Source: Argyresthia goedartella
Lineage: Eukaryota; Arthropoda; Insecta; Lepidoptera; Argyresthiidae
DNA length: 64,000 bases
Assembly (NCBI GenBank): GCA_949825045.1
Contig: OX463813.1
Span: 3,348,001 to 3,412,000, forward strand
Direction of reading: 5' to 3'
In this document: positions 44,655-56,292 of the stretch, piece by piece
Position numbering within the stretch: the stretch's first letter is position 1
Layout: each line of letters starts with the position of its first letter
Made by a program: the position numbers and the translations under genes
Notes under the pieces: model-generated
Told to the model about the DNA's origin: nothing
Databases searched by the model: none
The model's input: the letters and a program-made list of their open reading frames with translations, nothing else

Positions 44655-45062
44655 AACTAAATAAAAGTAGTTTATGTGACTGCTACATAATGGAGGGCAT
44701 TACTCGAGAGCAATCACTCTAAAGTTTTAATGCCTAATTATGCACAGTTACAGTTTATCTACACATATCATAAGCTCTCTTTGATGTGTTCAGGAACCGC
44801 ATGTTTGACCGGCATTGTGGCTCTGAAGTTGTTTAGCTTGTTCTGTAGTACCAATTTCACAGTCAAACTAGGGGCGGCGGGCGGCGGCGTCCGAAATCTG
44901 ATTGTCATAATATGTAGAAAATTTACACATTTTGGTCAAATTTGTTCAATATTCAGATAAGAAATGAGTTTTTACAAAGTAGTTTAACATTATGCTGGTC
45001 GTAACGTGCGGTTTTTGTACGCAGTAAAGAGGGCTTATGATACGTGTGTATATAAATAGCTA
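44655..45062 (-). mobile_element. M-type MITE plus palindrome, inverted
   Basis: GTGACTGCTACATAATGGAG, a shortened palindrome, then GTTTATCTACACATATCATA to GATACGTGTGTATATAAA. The palindrome has lost its inner hairpin. Confidence 0.82.
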
Positions 45063-45067
45063 ACACT

Positions 45068-45300
45068 CTTGATGCAGTTTAGGCTGTGCTTCCCGAGCGA
45101 GAGGTCCCGGGTTCGAATCCCTGCCGGGGGGAAGGAAAGCAATCTCCCACGTTTGCTAAGTATATGTAAATGAAATTTTAACTTTTATTTTTGAACGTCG
45201 GTGTTTCTGCTTCGAACGACACAGGGTATCCTAGTGTGGGGCCAGAAAGTATGTATGTATGTATCCGTATGTAAATCTTATTATTATTATTATTATCATT
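45068..45300 (+). mobile_element. S2-tailed SINE with the alternative head
   Basis: GGCTGTGCTTCCCGAGCGAG and B box GGGTTCGAATCCC, then the S2-like end GGTATCCTAGTGTGGGGCC and (ATT)n. Compare 39296-39470. Confidence 0.7.
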
Positions 45301-45427
45301 GTTATGTTACTGCACGGATTTGAGAGAAAAAAATACTGTTTCTGACGCTTCTGCGCTGTCATAGTCTATTTTGGGAGCCATATTTTTAAAACGCGGACAG
45401 TGCTGGTTTTGACTTAAACAAACAATA

Positions 45428-45524
45428 AACCTTTACATACAAGCACATACATTGCTTCTGGCCCCACACTAGGATACAGGCATGGTAGGCAGAGCTACAA
45501 TCGCTGCACCACAGAGGTCGTCAA
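45428..45524 (-). mobile_element. S2 SINE with central deletion
   Basis: The tail part (CACATACATTGCTTCTGGCC) is joined to the head (GACCTCTGTGGTGCAGCG). The middle, including the B box, is missing. Confidence 0.82.
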
Positions 45525-46234
45525 ATTGGTGCCTACAATGTAAGTTATAGCTGTCTGTGGTAAGGAGAAACTCAATCGTCTAGCGAAAGCGGAGTTAACA
45601 GTTGGTTACTTACCCAAAAAGCGGTGCTGGAGAAAGATCCTCACAATGGAATAAAGCTGTAGGGAACCTGAAAGCGCTGCCACAAACATAAGTTATAAAC
45701 ATAAGTTATAAACTTAATTAAAGCAACGATCCTGATTTAACGTCCAATTTATTTCAAACAGCAGAAATAAAAGTCTATCCACAGACAGTAAAAAACGGCA
45801 AAACGGAAAAATAAAAACGTTCCACAGACAAGAAAACAAATTGAATGCTGTAAAAACTACTCTGTTGCTAATTAAACGTGTAATTATAGGGAATAAAGGG
45901 TCTTTAATGTCCCGGTGAATTCGAGGAGGTTTTTGGTCTAGCTAGTGATGGGAAAATCTAGATAGAAACATCGATGAATTTAGAATTATTATTAACTAAC
46001 AGAGCTGTGCGATGTTTTTTTTACTCGATATAATTATATAATGCCTCTTATTATGTTTGTTTTATGTCATTGTGACCTGCTTACTACTTTATTGCCCAAA
46101 ACAAAAGTTACAGATACATAAAATCAAACTATACAAAGGCAAAAGGATTTGATTGTCGTTTCTTTTTTAAGTTTGTTTAAATATAGGTACAAGAGGATAT
46201 GCCTGGCACTATCTTTTAAATGATAATGTATGAG
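45525..46234. other. No gene or repeat recognised
   Basis: AT-rich non-coding DNA. Confidence 0.4.
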
Positions 46235-46799
46235 TCGCAGTTGGTTCGTTAAATCAGACACTTAACTAATACCCAATACCGTTAATGAAATACTGACGTT
46301 TAACCAAGTCACTAGCATTTTGATTGAAATGAAGCATCGTCGAAAACGTTTAACAATCTGTCTTACCGAAAGCCGGCGTGTTGGTTAAATAATGTAAAAC
46401 AAGACGGCGTCACGACAACAGCTGATTACTTTCAGATTCTATGTTTTCACTACTGTTTTGCACAGCTTATATCAGGACAAAACATTGCGGTAGCTTAAGT
46501 GAAGGGTAAAGGGGGTGAGCGAAGCGAAGCCCCCTTTATCCTTCATATTAAGTTGAACATGTAAAAACAACAAAAAATACTTAAAATATAAACTTAAGCA
46601 CACATAAAATATTTTTTTATGTACTTAAGTGTATTTTTATTGCATATAAGTCTTGTTGCCTAGGAACGCTTAGACAACTCGTTAAACGTTTCGTTGACTC
46701 ACTTGTCTGATGGAATTTTAGCGACTTGGTTAAACGTTGGTCTTTAATTAATGGTATAGGGTGTTATTTTAGTGTCTGATTTAACCAACTAACTGCGAC
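46235..46799. mobile_element. F3 fold-back element containing a K core
   Basis: The ends GTCGCAGTTGGTTCGTTAAA and TTTAACCAACTAACTGCGAC are inverted. Pairing continues through CAGACAC and ACGTTTAACCAAGTC for about 90 bp per arm. The centre (46466-46645) holds GCACAGCTTATATCAGG, the full K hairpin core and AACAACAAAAAATACTT. No ORF. Confidence 0.8.
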
Positions 46800-46911
46800 A
46801 TATCGATTCATTAAAATTTCTTATAATAGCATCCCTAAAACAGCAATTTTATAACGCCACGAAAGAGTGGGATCGTTTCGACTTAATGGCTGTCTATCTC
46901 AATCTAGTTTT

Positions 46912-46985
46912 GTCTTTTTCAGAGTTCCGTATTATTTCGGTCCGTCCGATCGTCCAGTTGGTGTTCGTTTCTTCGTACCCTAGCT
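46912..46985 (+). mobile_element. A-type repeat start, scrap
   Basis: CAGAGTTCCGTATTATTTCG, then GTCCGTCCGATCGTCC. Confidence 0.45.
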
Positions 46986-47117
46986 TTACCGTACTTATTT
47001 AATTTTTATTTATTGTTCGCGCTTCACTTTTTAAAAGAGGCAGCCAATGTGTTAAATTGTATTTGAGATCACAACAGTCTCATATTATACTAGTAAAATT
47101 TTCAGTTTTATTTACAT

Positions 47118-47372
47118 AGCTCCGTGGTCTAATGGGTTTCACGCTTGCTTCTCAAGCTGGGGGTGCAGGTTCGAATCCCAGTGCTGACCATAAACCAATG
47201 AGATAATTTATTTATCTTAAGTACAATTTACGGACCTTTTTTACTCCATAGCTGCGGCGATGAGCTAGCCCCCTGTAGCGCAAAATGGGTTATTGAATAA
47301 CTGGTAAAAGTGGGCACAATGGTGCCTCTGCCACCCCGTATGGGAAAAGGGGTGACGCTATGTTATATTGTT
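47118..47372 (+). mobile_element. S3 SINE, full length
   Basis: Head AGCTCCGTGGTCTAATGGGT, B box GGTTCGAATCC and tail GGGAAAAGGGGTGACGCTAT. A short internal deletion lies after ACGGACC. Confidence 0.88.
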
Positions 47373-47511
47373 TTTTTTTTTCTAAACAAAATTGACACTG
47401 TAATTAAAATGATAAAGATAAAACATAGTATTAAATAATGACCGTTACTGGTTATCAAATTTCATCCCAAATTAACTAAATATTCAGCAAAATTTTACAC
47501 CCTTTTAATGC

Positions 47512-47722
47512 GGCTAGTATTTAATCGCACATCAAAAATTGTGATTTTAACAGCAAAATCACTTTTTATAATCTAAGTATTTTTGTTGTTCTTACATGTT
47601 CAACCTAATACGAAGGATGAAGGGGGCCCCTTTACCGTCCACCTAAGCAACCGCAGTATTCTGCTCTGATATTTGCTGTAAAAATCAGTATTATTGATGT
47701 GCAGTTTAATATTTCCCTTTTA
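47512..47722 (-). mobile_element. K-type MITE
   Basis: GCTAGTATTTAATCGCACAT and GATGTGCAGTTTAATATTTC are the ends. The core stem closes without a loop (GGTAAAGGGGCCCCCTTCATCC in two arms). Confidence 0.82.
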
Positions 47723-47984
47723 ATACTAAACTACATGGTGTCAATTCGCTCCGCTCCGCTTCGCTTCAGCTCCGGGTTGTATGACCTAACAAACCTAACT
47801 TATGTGTTCGGACAGAATGTGACCTAAAGCAACCAATACGGTTCTGTGTGAAGTAAAAACTTATATTGGTAAACAATTATTTATTGCCATATTATTTTCG
47901 CGATGTTTCCAGTCTTTTAAGTCTGAACAAAATTGACACTGTGAATAACAACATAGACATTGTGTGGATTACTGACGCCTGGAC

Positions 47985-48216
47985 CTAAACATAAACATAA
48001 ACATAAACATTTACATACAGGCACATACATTGCTTCTGGCCCCACACTAGGATACCCTGTGTCGTGGTAACCAGAAACAGCGACGTCACACACATATAAA
48101 CATCCAAGACCTGGGGATTGTTTTTTTTTTTTTTTTTCATTACCCCCAGCCGGGGATCGAACCCGGGACCTCTCGCATGGCAGGCAGAGCCACAACCGCT
48201 GCGCCACAGAGGCCGT
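47985..48216 (-). mobile_element. S2 SINE, full length
   Basis: Minus strand: GGCCTCTGTGGCGCAGCGG, GGTTCGATCCC, the complete body and a (TTTATG)n tail at 47985-48012. The 119-residue frame across it is a shadow. Confidence 0.9.
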
Positions 48217-48780
48217 CAAGCACCTGGATATGAGGCATCGCGGTTTTGAACTGTATGCCATGGTAATACCATTCAAAACATATAAAGGGATTTTTTCTTC
48301 TTTGTAGGACTTCCGGCGTTACGAGGTTAAATAATTAGGTAATACACGTGACATAATACGTGAAGCTATAAAATTTCGCTAGATTCGACATCATTTACAT
48401 AGAAAAAACCTTCTTCACTGCAAGTATCCATTTAGATTTTTACCTAACCAAAGTGTACGGACCCCTGCAACTGCAAATACAACTCGCGCTTGTCTGGTTT
48501 ATTCGATAGATAGACTAATTTTACTTTGCAGAGTGAGCCCTGGAAATGCGGGCTTAGCTTCAAATAGATGGCTAAAGCTTTCTTTTGTAATTTACTTACT
48601 GCATTCGTGCTTTACAATGTAAAAGCTCAAAAATTTACAAACTACCTACATACTTTGTACTTAACATATGGGTTGTAACATTTAGTAGTTACATTTTAAG
48701 GTGTTATTAGGTTCTGATCAACTATCATAATGAAAGTGATTTAAACTGAGCAAATTTAATTTTCAGCTTTTTATAAAAAT
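48217..48780. other. No gene seen
   Basis: AT-rich non-coding DNA. Confidence 0.4.
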
Positions 48781-48970
48781 AAAACGGTCAAGTGCGGGTC
48801 AGACTCGCCCACGAAGGATTCCGTGCCATCGTACAAGAAAACTTACAATTAGAGCCACTAAAATAATAGAACAGAGACAAAAAGATAATAACGTGGTTTC
48901 CAACCCAGATCCCTAAGATTACGAAACCGATATCAATTGCGCCACCATAAGCCGCGAAATCTACGAACAT
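48781..48970 (-). mobile_element. A-type repeat 3' part, diverged
   Basis: ACGGTCAAGTGCGGGTCAGA, ACTCGCCCACGAAGGATTCC and the CATCGTACAAGAAAACTT block shared with 40166. Confidence 0.6.
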
Positions 48971-49129
48971 ATTTGAATCGTGATATTGTTTGTTTTTAAT
49001 TTAACTATTCATTTCCATAATGTACTTGTGCCATCATAGACAGGCCAAATCGACACAACACACACATTTAAAAAGTAATTGAATCTACATTTACAAAAAA
49101 AGCTTCAATACCTTAACAATCATAAAATT

Positions 49130-49560
49130 TCATGCATCAAAAGAAAAATCAATACAATTATAATAATAATAATGCAATTTCAACAATCATAAATTAATAG
49201 TAGTTCTAATAATACAATAACAATTCCAATAATACAATAATAATTTCAATAAAAAAACAATAATTCAATAATAATACTAATTCCAATATAAACGTATATC
49301 AAAATGTCAAATATAATATCAATAACAAAGACAAAATAAGACCGCACTTGTGAACTCCATCAGAGAACAGCAAAATAAATCGATATCCGTTCTCTCTGTA
49401 ATATTATTAAATATAACTGTAAGATAAATATAAATGTAAGAGCCCGCACCACACCGGGGCGCTTCTCGCAGCATCCAGCTGTCGCTGGTGGCACTTAGAA
49501 CAGCAGGTGACTTCTTCCTCTCAGGGGCTTCAGTGGACTGAGAAGACTGTGGCACCAACT
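49130..49560. other. AAT-rich tract and a GC-balanced patch
   Basis: 49130-49320 is (AATAAT/AATTCC)-rich. 49440-49560 is GC-balanced with a minus frame PQSSQSTEAPERKKSPAVLS that I do not recognise. Confidence 0.35.
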
Positions 49561-49561
49561 A

Positions 49562-49945
49562 TTGTATCTACACACGTATCATAAACCCTCTTTACTGCGT
49601 CCGAAAACCGCACGTTACGACCAGCATAATGACAAACTTCTTGGTAAAAACTCATTTCTTATCTGAATATTGATACATTATGACCGTAATGTACCACCAA
49701 AATGTGTCAAATTATGACATTCAAATTTCGAACGCCGACGCCCACCTGCGTGCCGCCCCTAGTTTGTATGTGAAGTTGGAATTACAGAACAAGCTAAACA
49801 AGTGCAGAGCAATGATCAATGCCTGATAGCCGGTCGAACATGCGGTTCCTGAACACATCAAAGAGAGCTTATGATATGTGTGTATAAACTAGTGTATTTA
49901 ACTGTACATAATTAGGCATTATGTAGCAGTCACATAAATACTATA
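49562..49945 (+). mobile_element. M-type MITE with internally deleted palindrome
   Basis: GTATCTACACACGTATCATA to GATATGTGTGTATAAAC. ATTAGGCATTATGTAGCAG shows that the palindrome between the two arms was lost precisely. Confidence 0.84.
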
Positions 49946-50099
49946 ATTGTATTATCGTTTATTTATGATATGTATTGTATGTACGGTATTAATGTTCTTC
50001 TATATGTATGTAGTATATTTACTAATTTAGTAAAAACACTTATTTATATTATTTACTTGTATTTCTGCAAAAAAGTCTACCTATCACTGCTATTAAATT

Positions 50100-50205
50100 T
50101 ATCCTTTTCATATTGGGTTTGCTGGAAGAAATCTCTTCTTAGAGATAAGCTTGCCTTTGTAAATGTACGCTCGTTATGTGAATTTTCATGTGCAATAAAA
50201 ATATA
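50100..50205 (+). mobile_element. LINE 3' tail
   Basis: GGGTTTGCTGGAAGAAATCT, CTTCTTAGAGATAAGCTTGC and CATGTGCAATAAAAATA. Confidence 0.75.
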
Positions 50206-50239
50206 CGTATGTAATGTGTACATATGTAATGTAAACTAC

Positions 50240-50935
50240 TATTAAATGGGGCCTCAACCAGGTTAGGCTCTTCATCTCGAAGCTCAATTCTTCGTAGTTC
50301 CCATGTTGGTTCAGCTACTAGAAAGGCTGCCCCAGGTTTTCCCCCATCCTGACGCTTCGTAGTATTTTGAATCCGGCTGGAACTAGCTTCCAGTCGTGTT
50401 TAGTGTCATTCTCCTCCTGTCTCCGTAACTGCAAAAACCACTGAAGAGAGCTTTGTCAAAAAGAATATAAAATTATTTCCACTAAATTCATAGGTCTCAA
50501 AAAATTCTATGTTATTCACAAAGAGATAATCTAGTTTAAATACTATGTCGTTTCGCGATTGGATTGATTTGGCTTGATCGTAAAAAATCCTGAACATAGC
50601 CTATATTTAAAAGGAGATTCAATAATTTTAATATAAAATTATGTACTGATTTTTCTCATAATTTTCATACTTAAATTTTCCTTTTTTAGAGCTCCGTATT
50701 AATCCTTAAATTTTATCAATTAGCTCATTTCCGTTTATCAGTAAATTCGAAAAAACACCTATTTATTGAAATATCCGGGCGGCCCGACGCTATTCCGCGC
50801 CGCCCGCTACCCCGCCAGTTCCGCTACCCCGCCAGAAGACGACGGGCGAATGCGGCGCCCCTCACCTCAACAGCCAGAACTGGGCCTTCTGCGGTAGTGA
50901 ATAGCACGATTATGTAAAAACTTTTCAGTTTGGAG
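50240..50935. other. No convincing gene; GC-rich patch at 50770
   Basis: 50770-50890 (GGGCGGCCCGACGCTATTCC, GCCAGAAGACGACGGGCG) is GC-rich and resembles dispersed GC-rich repeat sequence. No usable frame. Confidence 0.4.
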
Positions 50936-50968
50936 CCCGCGTGTTCTGATACAAAACCTATGTTTTAT

Positions 50969-51394
50969 ATTGGGTGCTTACCTATGAAATTGGCGAATTT
51001 TCCTTACAGATTCAGGAGTTCATAATTCGAGTAATTCAATTGCTATTTCCAGTTATTTTTTATTGTTTTAAAATTAATTTCAATATTTTACAACTACTTA
51101 TTAAATTTTCTTTTAATTTTCAGTTTTATAACTAAAATGTTATCTTCAAAATCAGTGCCTCCTAAATGTCATCCATTTTCATGATAATATTCGTAATATT
51201 TTTTCACAGGTGACACTTTTCAAAAATTATATAAACATTTCTGTTAGCTAAATGCTGTCTCATTCATACACACAAAGTTTATAAAATTAGGATCTGTCAT
51301 TCCTAAAAAAAATACAAAAATGTTTGTACTGAAAATTGAGTTAATTTCAATTTCTCCTTACAAAACGCTGATTTCAAAGGTAAAAACCTAATAT
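50969..51394. repeat. Interspersed repeat, copy 2 of 2
   Basis: Near-identical to 554-980, same orientation, 50 kb apart. Confidence 0.75.
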
Positions 51395-51785
51395 GTGGAC
51401 ATTTTTTGCGAGCCGGTCTTCGGCCGTGCTCATCGAAATGCATTTCACTCTTGCATTCTCGGGCCATATGCCGATTGAAAATGATTTTTATACAAGTCCA
51501 CTGGGCACCTATCTTATAGGACGTTCATTCACCTGGTTTCAGTTCTTCAACTATTCCAGTTCCCGGCGAACAAAGTTCTTGCAGATATGTCCTTACATTG
51601 TCCGCTCCAGAATGCATGTTCCACACTGATGGAAATGTCTACGGCGTTCCACTGCCTTCAATGTTGCTACACGTGGTCCAGCTGTACATGCAGGGACACC
51701 GGCCGGCGAGTTTTTCCCTGTACCTCTGTCCAGCCCACGCTGGGGTTGTTAAATAAGTCTCTTGTTGGAATCCCTTTAATTTTAT
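51395..51785. other. No convincing gene
   Basis: Two overlapping plus-strand frames of 66-78 residues in balanced-composition DNA, without domains or splice support. Possibly part of the same unidentified element as the preceding repeat. Confidence 0.35.
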
Positions 51786-52046
51786 AAATCTTGTACAGTT
51801 CATTATTTGTTGCTGTACATCTTGTACAGTTCATTATTTGTTGCTGTACATTCTGTACATCTCGTACAGTTCATTATTTGTTGCTGTACATTCTGTACAT
51901 CTTGTACAGTTCATTATTTGTTGCTGTACATTCTGTACATCTTGTACAGTTCATTATTTGTTGCTGTACATTCTGTACATCTTCTACAGTTCATTATTTG
52001 TTGCTGTACATCTTGTACAGTTCATTATTTGTTGCTGTACATTCTG
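51786..52046. repeat. 40-bp minisatellite, about 6.5 units
   Basis: TACAGTTCATTATTTGTTGC plus TGTACATTCTGTACATCTTG repeated, with two shorter 30-bp units. All three plus frames stay open (CCCTFCTSCTVHYLL-type) because the unit lacks stops; they are not genes. Confidence 0.93.
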
Positions 52047-52372
52047 TCCAAATTTCAACTCTTTACCTGTTACTGTTCATCAGACGTGAGACGCGACGGA
52101 CGGACAGACAGACGGATAGACGGACAGACAGACGGATAGCGGAGGCTTAGTAATAATAATAATATAGTAATAATACCTTGAACACACATTGATCTAGCCC
52201 CTAACTAGGATTCCCTGTATCTTGGGTACTAGACAACGATACACATACTTATATAGATAATATTATACTTAGATTGATTAACAACCATGACTACGCTACA
52301 AGCATCACTGCCGACTCGGCCTTAGGGTCCCGTTTGGCAACCTTTGGGTATGGAACTCTAAAAAAGATCTCC
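52047..52372 (-). mobile_element. A-type repeat, inverted, interrupted by S1
   Basis: AAATTTCAACTCTTTACCTG, a GACGGACAGACAGACGG run, GGAGGCTTAGTAATA, then the S1 insertion, then TTAGGGTCCCGTTTGGCAAC and GGAACTCTAAAAAA. Confidence 0.78.
52150..52323 (-). mobile_element. S1 SINE inserted in an A element, truncated
   Basis: (ATT)n tail, body, then GCATCACTGCCGACTCGGCC. The B-box region is deleted. It splits the A element at CTTAGTAATAGGGTCCC. Confidence 0.82.
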
Positions 52373-52399
52373 TAGAATCTGTGAAATAGTGGTTTCACG

Positions 52400-52530
52400 C
52401 TTACGCAGTAGCAGTTGTAGAACCCCGCCATCAACCCGCACTGAGCCAGTGTAGTGGAGTAAGGCTCAATCTTACTCGTATCCTAGTAATGACCTGTGCC
52501 TCTGGGTATGGACATTAATGGGGCTACTTT
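52400..52530 (+). mobile_element. S3b SINE tail
   Basis: CCATCAACCCGCACTGAGCC, GTGTAGTGGAGTAAGGC and CATTAATGGGGCTAC. Confidence 0.75.
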
Positions 52531-52814
52531 TATTATTTATTATATACACAAATCAACAGCTGCTCCACTGAAAATGTCAATAAATAAAGTTTCTCGGTTG
52601 GAATTACCAAAGTTGATCAATATGATGTTTCTAACAACATTGTTTTAATCAGGCGATCAAATTATCTCTAAACATTTAAGAAATTCATCAACAATATATT
52701 CTCATTATACTTTCAAAACAGGGCACACAATACATGATCATTAATAATTCAGTCCACACATCCACCTTACTGAAATAAAGCCGGTGTGCCTCGAGCACGA
52801 GTTCACAAACAAAC

Positions 52815-52982
52815 ATTTGTACAATACTTCTGGCCTCTGGCTGGCCCCAAGATACCGTGTATTGCGGGAACAAGAGACACAGTGACGTCACAAATTTTCA
52901 AACATCCAAAATGCATGGATTTAAAAAACTACTTCCCTGTCGGGATTTGAAGCCAGGAGCTCTCGTTTGCGAGCCTCGACTA
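52815..52982 (-). mobile_element. S2 SINE, strongly diverged
   Basis: Blocks CTGGCCCCAAGATACCGTGT, CACAGTGACGTCACA and GTCGGGATTTGAAGCC correspond to the S2 body and B-box region in reverse. Confidence 0.55.
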
Positions 52983-53340
52983 GACGTAATTTTTTCTCTT
53001 CTCTACATTGGACAACTGTTTAGATCTCTTTTATTTATTTTTTGTCTTTTAAATATTAATTCAAAATTGCTGCGTGTCTATTTATTTTGTGCGAGTTGTA
53101 TGATATGATTAACTATTTAATAGTTTTTTTTGTTTATTGTTCCCGGGATTTGTAGACTAAAATGTCAGCATAACGTCAGTCAGACTCAGACAAGCTTGTA
53201 CGTTCAAAATAATACAAAGAAACTAGCGATATCAATGTCGATGTCGGGCTTGGAAACCGGTTGTTTATGTTCATCAAATCACCTTGAAGTTTTTGTAGGT
53301 ACAAAATATTGAAAGAGTTGTAATGTTTTGACTTTTTATG

Positions 53341-53450
53341 CCTAGATTTAAAGTAATATGTAACTAAACGACTCTACAAATAAATAAAGAACTTCTCAGT
53401 TCTTTATTTATTTGTAGAGTCGTTTAGTTACAGATTACTTTAAATCTAGG
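53341..53450. repeat. 110-bp near-perfect hairpin
   Basis: Arms of 53 bp (53341-53393 and 53398-53450), starting CCTAGATTTAAAGTAATATG and ending GAACT, around the 4-base loop TCTC. Only one mismatch (the A of AATATG pairs with a C-bearing arm). Confidence 0.96.
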
Positions 53451-55271
53451 TTAAAGCTAATTCTCAAAAGGTGTTTCAACGTTTTATTTTCAGAATTGTG
53501 AATAAGTTCCTGAAACTTTTGGAACATGAAATACTGTTATTCAGCCATCCAAAATTGGGTATCGCTAGATGCCTGTACATCGCTGGGGCAGACGTCCATA
53601 TATCGATATAACCAAGTATTTTGAGACGCCTCAAACTAGCGATTTTTGGCATACCTAACTAATATATAATATGGAATATATGCCCTAATATGGAAAAAAC
53701 TTGATAATTTTGCCCAGAAACTGGTGTCAATCAACAGAGTAAATTATTATAAATAAAGGTAGGTAAAATACGATTAAAATCGGTTAACGATTCGCCCAAC
53801 CTCAGAAATTGTCGTGAATCCCTCATCTCTCACATAGAGTTATCAATTTACAGATATGACCTTTAATTATATTACTCGTTGTCTTATTGTATACAATACA
53901 AGAACGATATGAGCAACAAAACCTCCTTTGTAGCTCAAAACTAACACAACCTTTATATTGAAATAAGAAAAATAATTGACTATTTTGACAGTCTGCCTTC
54001 TTAGTGTCAATAAAAACAGTGTGACGTATATGATACATTTATGTTTATGAACGCTAATTTCATTCGTGAAAATATTCGATTCTATCAAATTTTATCAAAA
54101 TTAATGTATCGTGGCTTCAAAAAAGTTAAAGCGTGTTAAAAAATTGTTGCTCAATCTCGTGAAATTGTAAATAATGTATATAACAATTTTAGAAAAGAAT
54201 CTAATTCCGATATAGTCCCATTTAAAGATGTTATAGAAGTATAGAGGTTCTTAATGTTCTAATTCATGTCGCTTCTGCATTATAAATTCCTTAGGTCTAC
54301 CTGTTAGTAATGTCATCTTGGCAGGTGCTACACATTGCGTTTATGATACTTCAAATTGAATGCTACCTAAAAGAAATCGCGGTAATGTATTTCGTGTCAT
54401 TTCCGTCTCCGGATTTAGGCGATGATATCCGAGAAAAGCCGAATCTTTAACTGATTTTAATCGTATTGTACGTGGTTATGAATTCTGTCAATGATATTCT
54501 GTGGGAGCTTTATGAGTTTGAAAATAACTAAAATATTAAAATATATATGAAATGTATTTAGTTACGTACCAATTGTCCGCCTTGATCACCCATCTGTAGG
54601 CTTTTTTTTCAAACCTTAAACCCAAATTACTCTCAAAGCATATTCTTTACGGCATTCATAAAAACATAATTTTGTCTACAATAATTTACTCTTTCGATTA
54701 ACACCATTTTCATATCTGGCATTTTCCATACAAGAATGTTAAAACCCTTTCTTAGGGAAGCAAAACAGGCAGCGTACACTGTCAGCTGTAATTAGAACCT
54801 AGCCTTGTTATTGTCAAACTCATGCTGGTGTCACAGAAAACAGGGTTTTCCATTAATTATGGCGCGATGAGCGATTGTGAAGCATCCAACCTTCCCTTTG
54901 AGAAATTACAAAAGAAAGTTAAATAAGACGCGCTCCGCTGAAATGTTTCTGATTTACACTTGCTGGCAGGGAAATAGGGCATCAGGTAATTAAAAAAAAA
55001 AACAATATTCCCCTTTATCCAGTTGTTCGATCATCTATTTTGTGCGAATTGGGCTAGCCCATCGCCGTAGGCCATTTAAAACCAGCAGTTTTAGTTTTGA
55101 CACCTCCATAGATTTTGGGCTGAGCGCCCGACCGATTAATGAGGAGAAGTGAAAAATAAAGATCTGATTCGTAGTAAAAACTGCTCAGAATGATGTCCTA
55201 ATAACCCTTTGAAATTTAAAGATGATCCATTAATTCACAGCAAAAATACCCACAAATATGATTTCACAAAG
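53451..55271. other. No gene or repeat recognised
   Basis: About 1.8 kb, AT-rich. Small minus-strand frames at 53823-54088 lack domains. Probably unique intronic DNA. Confidence 0.45.
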
Positions 55272-55540
55272 AGCTCCGTGGTCTAATGGGTTTCACGCTT
55301 GCTTCTCACACAGGAGATGCAGGTTCGGTTCCTGACCATGTACCAATGAGATAATTAATTTATCTTAAGTACATTATACGGACGTTCTAACGGTGTTGGA
55401 AAATATCGTGAGAAACCTTCATTACCCCATAACTGCGGTGATGGGCTAGCCCCCTGTCATGGAAAATGGAATTGAATAACTAGCTCAATTGTGCCTCTGC
55501 CACCCCGAATGGGAAAAGGCGTGATGCTATGTTAGGTGTA
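55272..55540 (+). mobile_element. S3 SINE, full length
   Basis: AGCTCCGTGGTCTAATGGGT, CAGGTTCGGTTCCTGACC and GGGAAAAGGCGTGATGCTAT. Confidence 0.9.
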
Positions 55541-56004
55541 TTATGATTTCACTTTTGTTACATGCTCTGTACAAATTATTTCCTCATAGCAACAGCAACT
55601 TACAAAATTAATGCTATATTATTTCCGGTCATTCAATTCCAGCAACATAATACACAGCCGGCCAAACATCAAACACTATTCTCTATCTCATAATAATTAG
55701 GACTGGAAGCTCCTTTCGATTAAAATGCAGGTGACAGTAACATCAACAAAGAAACACAACTATTACCTTTAGGTGAAAACTAGGCAATTCTCATCGAAAT
55801 TAATATTACTAGATTTGAAAACTCAATGAAGAGGTGAGCGTTCTTTAGAAATCACTTCAATACATGTAGCGTTGAACGTTGCCTGAAACAAATCCAGTCA
55901 CGAACAAAACAGTTTTAAACTAGTTCTCGTATCGGAAAAGGAGTCTCGTTCAGAAACCAAAAACATCGATTCCGAATCGACTTAATTATTTCTACGTCTT
56001 CAAA

Positions 56005-56253
56005 CTAATTGCGGCTAATAAACTTATAGTAGGGCAGAGGGCAAAGCGCAAGATAGCGTCTCCATTCGAAAGCCTCCTTGTCCCACTCTACAGTTGATTG
56101 CACGGTGTAATGTAGCTCATAAACTATGCACAAGCTCATCAGACTTGGACTGGACCTGGGAGCAAACACGAAGGTTGTGCAGCCATATGGCTGCAGTCTT
56201 TTGGTAGTTGACTTACATAGATACGTCACATTCTCGTATGAGGTGGCTGGCAC
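56005..56253 (-). other. Unrecognised 82-codon open frame
   Basis: MPATSYENVTYLCKSTTKRL to CPLPYYKFISRN, in a locally GC-balanced patch. There are no repeat partners, domain or splice sites that I can defend. It may be chance or an old coding remnant. Confidence 0.2.
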
Positions 56254-56292
56254 AGTTGCGTAGGCGAAAAACTAATGGTACTACAATAAAAA

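Noticed and set aside
48788..48970. 60-residue minus-strand membrane-like peptide
   Set aside because: Lies within the 3' part of an A-type repeat.
51791..52150. Cysteine-rich 119-residue plus-strand protein
   Set aside because: All three forward frames are open across the 40-bp satellite. Pure repeat effect.
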